A DNA stretch of 64,000 bases from assembly GCF_019175385.1 (NCBI RefSeq), contig NC_083339.1, positions 80,744,307 to 80,808,306 on the forward strand, given 5' to 3'. This DNA comes from Lycium barbarum (lineage: Eukaryota > Streptophyta > Magnoliopsida > Solanales > Solanaceae). Position 1 is the first letter of the stretch; each line of letters begins with the position of its first letter. The translations under genes and the position numbers were made by a program. Positions 37,201-49,200 of this stretch are shown here, piece after piece. The notes below the pieces were generated by a model, which worked only from the letters and a program-made list of their open reading frames with translations, was not told the DNA's origin and ran no database searches.

Positions 37201-40200
37201 ACTTGACAACTCGTTCATGTTCTTGCACAACTTGCTCACGATCTTGCTATACCAAGTCAGCCCAAATTATTACAGTCAAGATCGCAAAGGGAATAGTAGA
37301 TGAATAAGGCAAGAGAAATGTTATATCCCGTATTTTTGAACGTCGAATTATTTGTAAGCTGAGGTGGGGCCCACACATCAAGTTTTTTTTTTTTTGGAAC
37401 ATGTGACAAGCTATATGAATCACATATGTAAAGTTAAACACAACTCATGAAGGACCCTTGGGCCAAATCAAAGTGGAAGCCCTCCAAACGAATATTTTTA
37501 AGAAAACGTTTCCGGGTGACCTGACTTGGAGGGGCAAAAACGGTATTATAAGTTTGGAATTTGGAAAAATACCAAGAGATAGAAGTTATAGATAATTGAA
37601 TTAACTTTCCAACCATAGGCCGTGGGTTCCTAGGTGACGTTGGTACAAGGAGATATGGACGTTTTAAGGTCGAAAGGTCAGTGGGCTAGGCCCAACTCGG
37701 GACCAACCGAATTGGCCCAAAAAAAATGAAAAGAAAAAAATTTAGGCCCATGTTTGAAGGGAGGCCGGCCAAGCCTTGGCCCAAACCCACAATATGAAAT
37801 TGTCATGTGATTAGTCATGTGACAATTATATTAAAAAGGGGTCTTTATCCTTTTGAAGCTTCAAGAAAAATTAGATAAGGAGAAGACAAAAGATGAAGAG
37901 CAAGAGAAAGGGGCCATTTCGGCCAAGACCATGGAAATTAGGTGCTTTAAATTTTGTTCCAAAAATTATTTTCTTGTAGTATTTCCACTAATTCAAGGGT
38001 CCTCTACAACATAGTATAATTGTTTCGGAAGATAAGTCATCCGTTTCATTGTTTCCGCACTTTGGCCAAGTGAAGAAGTTGAAGAGAAAGGGTAAGATTT
38101 AATTCCTTTTTATGTGTTATGACGGTTTGGTTTATGTTGTGGGAAGTAGAAAGGGTTAAAATTCATGAAAATATGGAAGTTGCATGAATATATATATGTA
38201 TGAATGTAGTCGTGTACATGTGTGGTTGTGTAGTCAAAGATGAGTTAATTTTATGTTGTATTCTAGTTGTGGTTATGGTGAAATTCATATTGGAAATGAA
38301 AGTTGATTGAATTTGGTTGAAGTTGGAATTATATGTATTGGCCGAGTGGTATATTGAAATTGGAATGGGAATGAATTAATTTTGTTTAATATGTTAGTTG
38401 TGTTGTGGTGATCCTTGCAATGTAAATGAAGGTAAAATGATATAAGTTTGCATTGTAATGGAATGTAGAAGTTTGTGTCATTTTAGTATGATTTTATGAC
38501 ATTATGGAAATGAAGTTGTTAAGGTGCAAATAATGATGATTGTTGATGTAATAGGAAGATGGAAACATGTTAGGAATAAGTATGTTAAAGATTAGAAGTT
38601 TTGGATGAATTATGACTTTGGTGGAAAGTTTGTATATTTTGTATATCTTGTGAATATTTTGTGGAAATGATATGAAATGCTTCCAAATTATATTGTGATG
38701 ATCTAGATTAATGATGAATGTGAAACCATCGAGCTTGGTTTGGAAATTTGAAGTTGAAATGGAAGATATTGCACTATGTTGGAAAGGGAACTAGTTGTGC
38801 CATATTGAGTGTTTTATAGTGATTGTTGTTGTTGGTGGTGTTGTTGATTGTTTTGGCCGAGTTGAATTCTCGGGGATGCTATATGTATAGGGGAGATGCT
38901 GCCCAAATTTCTGTAGAAAAGTGTTAACTTTAGATTTAAGCCTAAAGCCTTATGGTTAGCATTTGGTAAATGTGACCATTTGCAGATTTTGGACGAAACG
39001 GGAAGTGAACTTGGAAAGGCGTAAAGTGCGTAAAAGGTATGTAAAGCCACCCCGATTCTTCTTTTGGCATGTCCTAGATGTACTAGGATCGGATTCACGC
39101 CTCGGAGCATATTCTGCTCATCGGAATCCGCGTCTGAAATTGTCACATTTTCGTTCAATAGAATTGAACCCTTTTAGTATGCTTTAATGAAATATTATGC
39201 AAAATTTCTCCAAATCACTTAGGAAGTTATGGAATGCCCTAGGACCTCTGTAGGTGACCCCATAAGCTTAATACACGTAATTTGAGCCCGCCGCTTTGGT
39301 TGTCCCGAGGTGGGCCCGCTATTTCCGATTTTACCCTTATGGTCCTTTGTAACTTGATGTCAAGCAATTTTTAAGGAAACGTCTTATCTACTTTTCCAAC
39401 TACTAATGATGCTTATTCGGGGTACTATATTGAGTCTCTGTAAAGGTACGATATTTTGTATTGCATTTAGTTCCACTATTCCCGCTTTGCTCTCTTATTG
39501 TACTATTGCCTTATTTTCGAACAATATAAAATGAAACGTTTTAACTATCCTTTTAACTACTAAGGAAAATTGTTTTAATGATTCCCTCGAGTCTGGTAAA
39601 CTATTTTGGAATATGAGAATGACCCCAGAAGGATTATTCTGCCGTAACTCATTATGACATACGACATACACCTACTATGACTCTGTCCGACTTCATTGAT
39701 TTGATTTGTCATTTCGATATGCCTCATTGAGTCTCTGGAAATCTGTGATATTGTTTTGTTGCATTTAGTCTCTCACTACTCCATTCGTGGATGCCCCAAT
39801 GTTTCCCACACTAAGCCCGGGCCAGGATATGTTGTCAAGCGTATTCCAATGCATTGTTCGCCGTGCCTCGATGTGAGGGGGCAGGTATATATGTACATGG
39901 GTTTTGGAGTATGCTGTGCCATGTACACACATTCTGATATGATATGATCTGATATGGCCATCTGATATGATATGATATGTTATGTTACGGGGTTATCCCC
40001 TACTCTGTTCCTTATGTATGGTGGCACCAGCGTCGGGGGGTGGCCACATTCGGTTTCGCCGAGCCCTTGGCAGGGGCCGGACATGATATGGTATATGTTT
40101 CTGAACACACTCCTCATGTTTTGAAAATATGCATTTGATACTTCGGATGTCACACTCACTTCTCTGTAAGTTCTGTTTTGGTTATGATCTTGTTCCGTAT

Positions 40201-43200
40201 TGGGACCAGGTACGACATATGTTTCAACAAATACTATTTATACTTTATGATCAGCATTTTGCTAATCTGTACATTTTGTCCATTTTCTGTACCTTCTACT
40301 TTGATTATGACTTTGTTTACTACGTTCCGTGCTTTACATACTCAGTACATATTTCGTACTGACCCCCTTTCTTCGGGGGCTGCGTTTTCATGCCGCGCAG
40401 GTACAGAAGACAGATTTGCTGATCGCCTGCCTAGGACATCTATTCTGCTATATTGGGAGCGCTCTTTTGTTCAGAGCCTGTATATTGGTACAGTCTGCCG
40501 CTATATTATATATATGTATGCAATTCAGGGGTATGACGGGGCCCTGTCCCGTCTTATGATTTTGTTATGATCTGTAGAGGTCTGTAGACATACTTGTGTG
40601 GGTTCTGAATATGTTTGGGTATGATATGATCTGTGACAGCCTCATCGGCTTCCATGTACGGTGTCGGTTCATTTATGGTTATTATTAACGCCAAGCGACT
40701 TCTATATTTGAAAATATTCTGTCGTTTGCTAACTTGGGTTATTGGGTACGTTTGAGTGTCCAGCACGGACACTAGTCGCGGCCTACGGAGTTGGGTCGTG
40801 ACAAAAGTGGTATCAGAGCGGTTCATCCTCGGAGTGTCTACAGACCGTGTTTAGTAGAGTCCTGTTTATCGGTGTGTTGTGCACCACATCTATAAACAAG
40901 AGGCTACAGGACATTTAGGTGTTACCTTTCTTTGATTCTTAGATCGTGCGATAGAGCCAGCTGTAGGAAATGAATTCCTTTCTTTACTAACCCTTAATTG
41001 CAGCTGGTGAACGGTATCGACGTAAGACAGCGCCTGCTGATATTGAAGCTACACAGTACTCCGGTAAGCAATGGTATGAGAGATGTATGCTGGGTAAGGT
41101 ATCCATAAGTACGATCAAAACATAAAGTCGAACATTAAAAAAAGAAACAAACATGGAAAGTGTAGCAGGTGCAGTTCGAGTTGGGCATGTGAGGTAAGCC
41201 TCGGAATTCTGATACTTTTATTTGAAATTGTTAGCCCCGTGTGGCTATGATGCGATATGATATGATATGAAATGTATATACGTATATGTGTTGGCCCTGT
41301 GAGGCATGGTTGGTATTTCCTGTGTACAGGTTTTGGGATAGTAAGAAATACAGAGGAACCTCTGCCCAAATTTTTCCAGAAATATAAACAAGAAAATAAG
41401 ATATAAATTCTTAATATGTCTTGAAAGTCGATACCGATAGGGTAAATCTCTTATGTTGGGTTAAAAGTTTAAGAGATACCCTCCATGTCATTCGTAAGAA
41501 GCGTTATCCTCATATGGAAAATTTTATCTCGAGGAAGCATATACGAGTAGCGAATTCACAATTTATTTGGAGGGACCAGAAATATGTTCTAACCCCATTT
41601 TGTTTTAGCATAGCCCATGTGAAGGGCAAAATATGCGGAAGGGCAAAAATGTCCGACGAGCAAGTTTCCTCTAATTGGAAGAATACAAAACGTATGACAA
41701 GCAGTCGGGAATTGAGTGGTTCGCTCACGACTCATATATATATAATATATATACATGGAGGTAAGTATTGAAGACGATATAGTCAGAAAAATAAAAGAAT
41801 TATCGCTAGGTCGGGGTGGGGCCCGCTACGAGAACGTTCTGAAAAGCTGTCAAGACCCCGACTTGTCTTAAATTACGTGACAAAAGACGTACGGAGCAAT
41901 TGGTGTAATTATACCGGCCTTAACGTGTCTAAATTCATGAAAGTTGTAAGGTTAAGCGTGCCAGGGCCAGAGCAATTCTGGGATGGGTGACCCCTTGGGA
42001 AATGTGCAAATTTTTGCAAACATAGGTATAAGAGACGAATAGGAAATTCAGGGTAACCTAAAGGGAATTAGGATATGTGGAATGGTTAGAAACTTTATAG
42101 GGGTCACACGAGCTGAGACGGATTAGATTGCCAAAAAGGAAGAAAAAGCAGCATAGCTCTGGAACTAGAGTAAATTTGAACAAGTGATTGAAGATGTATT
42201 GTAAAAGGAAATGGCAGTGATATATTTATATACGTATGTGTACGGCCCCCATTTATGACTATGTCGATTGATTGGTGAAACCTAATAGCCAGTGTTGTAA
42301 TATAGGGAAAACATTGACTGGACAGAATTTACGAGAAAAGGGGAAAGGTATGGTATAGATGTTACGAAGTAGACTGATATTGATTTTGCTACTGGTTGAG
42401 ATTGGAAGATTCTAATACAACGATGTTTGGAAAGAAAAGATAATAATTGAGTGGAAGGTAAGGAGATCAAAATGTCAAAAAAAAAAAAAAGAACCGTAAG
42501 AAACGTAATTAAGCGAAGCCTCTGAAAGAGTCGACGGGCAAAGTACGAAGTCAATTGCGAAAGCAAACAAAAATGGAATAGTACAGGGCGAAGGAAAACT
42601 TAAGGCATGAAATGATGAATCATGTGCATATCGAATAATTCGATTATCGAGAAAATAGAACGACAGATAAGGAATGGGTATGGAGGAAGAACGTGGTTAC
42701 TAAAGGATAAACTGCTGCGTTAATTAAATTACTTGAGTGCCAGCTATCGGATAAGATTGTGTACTATATAATTGTGATTCTGTTAAGGTCTCGTACAGAG
42801 AAAATCAAGTTGTAGGTTAGAAAGAAAAGATATGGATATGGTATAAGTATAACCCCAAAGAGGGGGAGTGAATGAAAGTAAAGTAAAGTAAGTATAAGTA
42901 GAAACAATTGGCACATAGAAGATTGAAGCGATAAAGAATTGACCTAGGCCTTCGACATCGACTGAAATACGTAGTTCTCTGAGAATGGTCGGATTATAGC
43001 CTATGTTTCCCCGGCAGCGAAGACCGCACGAGGGAAATTATTTCGCTCATGATCTGGAATTAGCCACAGAGATTCATGTTTTAAAGATATGGCGGCATCA
43101 CTTACATGGGGTCCACGTTTATATTTATACGGACCATAAGAGCCTCCAGTATATTCTAAGCCATAGGAGTTGAATTCGCGGCAGAGAAGATGGTTCGAAT

Positions 43201-46200
43201 TATTGAAAGATTATGATGTTAATATTTTGTGCCACCCTAGAAAAGCTAACGTTGTGGCAGACGCACTTAGTCGTGGATCTATGGACGGCTTGACCGGCGT
43301 ACAGTCAGAAACAAAGAATTGGTCTGTAAAACTCATCAGTCAGCTAGTCTTGGAGTCCGTGTGGTCGGTTCTGAAGATATTGAAATTTTTGTCCGAGAAG
43401 CTGCAGAATCATCGATTATGGAAGAGGTAAAACAGTGTCAGTTTGAGGAGTCTATTCTGGTATGGTAGGGAGACGACCTTTGATAAGGAAGAGATTCAGC
43501 TCGAAGTTGTACCGGATGAGTATTGTTATACCGAGGCAGATTATGTGTGCCCGACATCGCAAGGCCGTTGCCCAGTGCCCGAATTGCCAGCAGATTAAAA
43601 ATTGAACACCAGAAGCCTGATGGACTATTCCAGGGAATGGAAATTCTGATTTGGAAGTGGGAGATAATTAATATGGATTCCATTACAGGATTGTCTCGCA
43701 CTCCACGGAAGTATGATTCCATATGGATTATTGTGGAAAGGCTAACAAAAATCAGTCCACTTTCTTCCTGTCAGAAACACTTATTCAGCTGAGGATTATG
43801 CCAGACTATATGTATTAAAGGAATAGTGAGACTCCACGGAGTTCCTATATCCATTGTCACTGACAGAGGTACTCAGTTTATGACTAAATTCTGGAGATTT
43901 GTTTTCAGGAAGGATTAGGGGCTCAGGTAAGTCTGAGCACAGTATTCCATCTTCAGAGCGACGGACAGGCCGAGTACACTATACAGACACTAGAAGATAT
44001 GTTACGGGCCTCTATTATTGAATTCAGAGGTAGCCGGGACGATCATCTGCCGTTGATCGAGTTTTCTTATAATGACAGCTACGATTCTAGCTTAATACGA
44101 GGCTTTGTATGGCAGAAAATGCAGGTCACCGATCGGCTGGTTCGATATTGGCGAAACAGAGTTAATCGGTCCCAATATGATCCAGCAGGCCGTTGATAAG
44201 GTGAAACTCATCCGAGAAAGACAATTAGCAGCCCAGAGTCGACAGAGATCGTATGCTGACAAACGGCGTCGACCCTTAGAGTTCCAGGTCGGGGAATGGG
44301 TATTTTTGAAAGCATCGCCTATGAGAGGCGTAATGCGATTCGACAAAAAGAGTAAGCTCAGTCCGCAATATATCGGACCCTATCAGATTATTTGAAAGAT
44401 TGGGAATGTCGCCTACGAGTTAGATTTACCATTTGATTTGGAAGCGGTACATCCGGCATTTCATGTATCTATGCTCCGCGAATGTGTCGGTGGTCCTCCT
44501 AGAATATTTCCATCAAATAATATTCGGGTGACGGAGGAACTATCGTACGAAGAGCAGCCTGTAGCCATTCTGGATTGCCAGGTAAGGAGATTGCGGAATA
44601 AAGATGTAGCTTCCGTTAAGGTGCTGTGGCAGAACGATAACAGGGAAGAGATGACCTGGGAAACTGAAGAGGAAATGAAGAAGAAATATCCTTACTTGGT
44701 TATATTCAATAATGAATGTGTATCATATGAGCCGACCATAAAAAGAAACTCCCCCGAAGTACTTACAGACCCTATAAGACTAATCTAACATTCGAGGACG
44801 AATGTTCTAAAGGGAGGGAGGATGTTATATCCCGTATTTTTGAACGTCGGATTATTTGTAAGCTGAGGTGGGGCCCACACATCAAGATTTTTTTTTTTTG
44901 GAACATGTGACAAGCTATATGAATCACATATGTAAAGTTAAACACAACTCATGAAGGACCCTTGGGCCAAATCAAAGTGGAAGCCCTCCAAACGAATATT
45001 TTTAAGAAAACGTTTCCGGGTGACCTGACTTGGAGGGGCAAAAACGGTATTATAAGTTTGGAATTTGGAAAAATACCAAGAGATAGAAGTTATAAATAAT
45101 TGAATTAACTTTCCAACCATAGGTCGTGGGTTCCTAGGTGACGTTGGTACAAGGAGATATGGACGTTTTAAGGTCGAAAGGTCAGTGGGCTAGGCCCAAC
45201 TCGGGACCAACCGAATTGGCCCAAAAAAAATGAAAAGAAAAAAATTTAGGCCCAAGTTTGAAGGGAGGCCGGCCAAGCCTTGGCCCAAACCCACAATATG
45301 AAATTGTCATGTGATTAGTCATGTGACAATTATATTAAAAAGGGGTCTTTATCCTTTTGAAGCTTCAAGAAAAATTAGATAAGGAGAAGACAAAAGATGA
45401 AGAGCAAGAGAAAGGGGCCATTTCGGCCAAGACCATGGAAATTAGGTGCTTTAAATTTTGTTCCAAAAATTATTTTCTTGTAGTATTTCCACTAATTCAA
45501 GGGTCCTCTACAACATAGTATAATTGTTTCGGAAGATAAGTCATCCGTTTCATTGTTTCCGCACTTTGGCCAAGTGAAGAAGTTGAAGAGAAAGGGTAAG
45601 ATTTAATTCCTTTTTATGTGTTATGACGGTTTGGTTTATGTTGTGGGAAGTAGAAAGGGTTAAAATTCATGAAAATATGGAAGTTGCATGAATATATATA
45701 TGTATGAATGTAGCCGTGTACATGTGTGGTTGTGTAGTCAAAGATGAGTTAATTTTATGTTGTATTCTAGTTGTGGTTATGGTGAAATTCATATTGGAAA
45801 TGAAAGTTGATTGAATTTGGTTGAAGTTGGAATTATATGTATTGGCCGAGTGGTATATTGAAATTGGAATGGGAATGAATTGATTTTGTTTAATATGTTA
45901 GTTGTGTTGTGGTGATCCTTGCAATGTAAATGAAGGTAAAATGATATAAGTTTGCATTGTAATGGAATGTAGAAGTTTGTGTCATTTTAGTATGATTTTA
46001 TGACATTATGGAAATGAAGTTGTTAAGGTGCAAATAATGATGATTGTTGATGTAATAGGAAGATGGAAACATGTTAGGAATAAGTATGTTAAAGATTAGA
46101 AGTTTTGGATGAATTATGACTTTGGTGGAAAGTTTGTATATTTTGTATATCTTGTGAATATTTTGTGGAAATGATATGAAATGCTTCCAAATTATATTGT

Positions 46201-49200
46201 GATGATCTAGATTAATGATGAATGTGAAACCATCGAGCTTGGTTTGGAAATTTGAAGTTGAAATGGAAGATATTGCACTATGTTGGAAAGGGAACTAGTT
46301 GTGCCATATTGAGTGTTTTATAGTGATTGTTGTTGTTGGTGGTGTTGTTGATTGTTTTGGCCGAGTTGAATTCTCGGGGATGCTATATGTATAGGGGAGA
46401 TGCTGCCCAAATTTCTGTAGAAAAGTGTTAACTTTAGATTTAAGCCTAAAGCCTTATGGTTAGCATTTGGTAAATGTGACCATTTGCAGATTTTGGACGA
46501 AACGGGAAGTGAACTTGGAAAGGCGTAAAGTGCGTAAAAGGTATGTAAAGCCACCCCGATTCTTCTTTTGGCATGTCCTAGATGTACTAGGATCGGATTC
46601 ACGCCTCGGAGCATATTCTGCTCATCGGAATCCGCGTCTGAAATTGTCACATTTTCGTTCAATAGAATTGAACCCTTTTAGTATGCTTTAATGAAAAATT
46701 ATGCAAAATTTCTCCAAATCACTTAGGAAGTTATGGAATGCCCTAGGACCTCTGTAGGTGACCCCATAAGCTTAATACACGTAATTTGAGCCCGCCGCTT
46801 TGGTTGTCCCGAGGTGGGCCCGCTATTTCCGATTTTACCCTTATGGTCCTTTGTAACTTGATGTCAAGCAATTTTTAAGGAAACGTCTTATCTACTTTTC
46901 CAACTACTAATGATGCTTATTCGGGGTACTATATTGAGTCTCTGTAAAGGTACGATATTTTGTATTGCATTTAGTTCCACTATTCCCGCTTTGCTCTCTT
47001 ATTGTACTATTGCCTTATTTTCGAACAATATAAAATGAAACGTTTTAACTATCCTTTTAACTACTAAGGAAAATTGTTTTAATGATTCCCTCGAGTCTGG
47101 TAAACTATTTTGGAATATGAGAATGACCCCAGAAGGATTATTCTGCCGTAACTCATTATGACATACGACATACACCTACTATGACTCTGTCCGACTTCAT
47201 TGATTTGATTTGTCATTTCGATATGCCTCATTGAGTCTCTGGAAATCTGTGATATTTTTTTGTTGCATTTAGTCTCTCACTACTCCATTCGTGGATGCCC
47301 CAATGTTTCCCACACTAAGCCCGGGCCAGGATATGTTGTCAAGCGTATTCCAATGCATTGTTCGCCGTGCCTCGATGTGAGGGGGCAGGTATATATGTAC
47401 ATGGGTTTTGGAGTATGCTGTGCCATGTACACACATTCTGATATGATATGATCTGATATGGCCATCTGATATGATATGATATGTTATGTTACGGGGTTAT
47501 CCCCTACTCTGTTCCTTATGTATGGTGGCACCAGCGTCGGGGGGTGGCCACGTTCGGTTTCGCCGAGCCCTTGGCAGGGGCCGGACATGATATGGTATAT
47601 GTTTCTGAACACACTCCTCATGTTTTGAAAATATGCATTTGATACTTCGGATGTCACACTCACTTCTCTGTAAGTTCGGTTTTGGTTATGATCTTGTTCC
47701 GTATTGGGACCAGGTACGACATATGTTTCAACAAATACTATTTATACTTTATGATCAGCATTTTGCTAATCTGTACATTTTGTCCATTTTCTGTACCTTC
47801 TACTTTGATTATGACTTTGTTTACTACGTTCCGTGCTTTACATACTCAGTACATATTTCGTACTGACCCCCTTTCTTCGGGGGCTGCGTTTTCATGCCGC
47901 GCAGGTACAGAAGACAGATTTGCTGATCGCCTGCCTAGGACATCTATTCTGCTATATTGGGAGCGCTCTTTTGTTCAGAGCCTGTATATTGGTACAGTCT
48001 GCCGCTATATTATATATATGTATGCGATTCAGGGGTATGACGGGGCCCTGTCCCGTCTTATGATTTTGTTATGATCTGTAGTGGTCTGTAGACATACTTG
48101 TGTGGGTTCTGAATATGTTTGGGTATGATATGATCTGTGACAGCCTCATCGGCTTCCATGTACGGTGTCGATTCATTTATGGTTATTATTAACGCCAAGC
48201 GACTTCTATATTTGAAAATATTCTGTCGTTTGCTAACTTGGGTTATTGGGTACGTTTGAGTGTCCAGCACGGACACTAGTCGCGGCCTACGGAGTTGGGT
48301 CGTGACAAGAAATTTGCTAGAAGGAAGTTATTTATTATAGAAGACTTGATTGATTTTTGCTTGATGGTTTTTACAAATGAATGCCCCTCTATTTATACTA
48401 CTCACCTAGGAACTAGTATGCAAATAATAATTAATGTATAAGTCCATACATATTTACAAAGAAGTCCCTTCTCTAGAATTATTCACTAGGCTAGAATATT
48501 CTAAGGTCTTCCTAAGAAATCATCTAGCAAGTCCATAAAAATCTAGAGTATTTCCTTAAGAATCTCCATAGCTCTAGAATCATCCAACACATGCTAGACT
48601 TTTTTCCATGTAAGCATCCACATGACAAAAATAGCTCCAAATGGCACCTAGGTGGCATGATGATGTGGTGGGTCTTCACACTGTCCCTCACCTGATGTTG
48701 CGACGACCGCGGCGTATTGCTGCAACATAAACTCTCAAATCTTGTCTTTAAATTGCCACAAGTTTTCATAATGCTCCGATGTGGCCTCCTCCGGTGATTT
48801 CCCGTTCCAGTGGACGAGGAACATAGCGGTGGCTTTCTGCCCTTGTCTTTGCCTGGCCTGGTAATCAACGGTAGCTTCAATCTCCCTATTGTGTGAAGCG
48901 GTGATGTTAATCGGTACATGACTTGATCCTTTCCCCGTTCATGCTCCAACTCAATCTTGTGATCCACCTCATGCCTAAGAGGCAAGCGCTCAGGTAGCTC
49001 TTTAGAAATAACATCTTTGTTTTCTTCGAGCAAATTATGTATCCAAAGAGGCGGTGTCTCTTAGGTACCATTATGTTCCTCCAAACTTGTAAAGGTTGCC
49101 ATGAATGTTAGCTCATCTTTCTTGAGCCCCTTGACAAGCTGGATAGCTGAAAGTTATGCATAGCCCTGTCCATGCGACATAGTCACTGTAGGCACCATGC

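Larger units (their letters stand above)
37319..48307 (+). mobile_element. Inner Tekay/Del-like gypsy element, young and apparently non-autonomous, TSD AGAAA
   Basis: A complete LTR retrotransposon of 10,989 bp, inserted in the 3' LTR of the outer element. AGAAA occurs at 37314-37318 and 48308-48312. Both LTRs are exactly 3485 bp (37319-40803 and 44823-48307), TG..CA, and differ at only about a dozen positions that I could spot by eye. The 4019-bp internal region has a PBS, a 5S-like leader, degenerate RNase H, integrase and chromodomain, and a PPT. I see no gag, protease or RT. It is antisense to the oxygenase-like gene. With young LTRs and decayed coding sequence, it was probably moved by proteins of another element. 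Confidence 0.92.

Noticed and set aside
40178..40570. 130-codon frame repeated at 47682-48074
   Set aside because: Both copies lie at the same position in the LTR pair; the duplication is due to the LTRs, not to a gene family.
40808..40819. Fragment of a tRNA-Met gene
   Set aside because: The 12-bp match four bases after the LTR is the primer binding site of the retroelement.
41902..42022. Functional 5S rRNA gene
   Set aside because: Only about two thirds of positions match, paired stems of the 5' half are disrupted, and it is a single copy within a retrotransposon leader.
43792..43800. Intron in the integrase of the inner element to bypass the stops
   Set aside because: Several stops and shifts are scattered through RNase H and integrase without GT-AG logic; decay is the simpler explanation.
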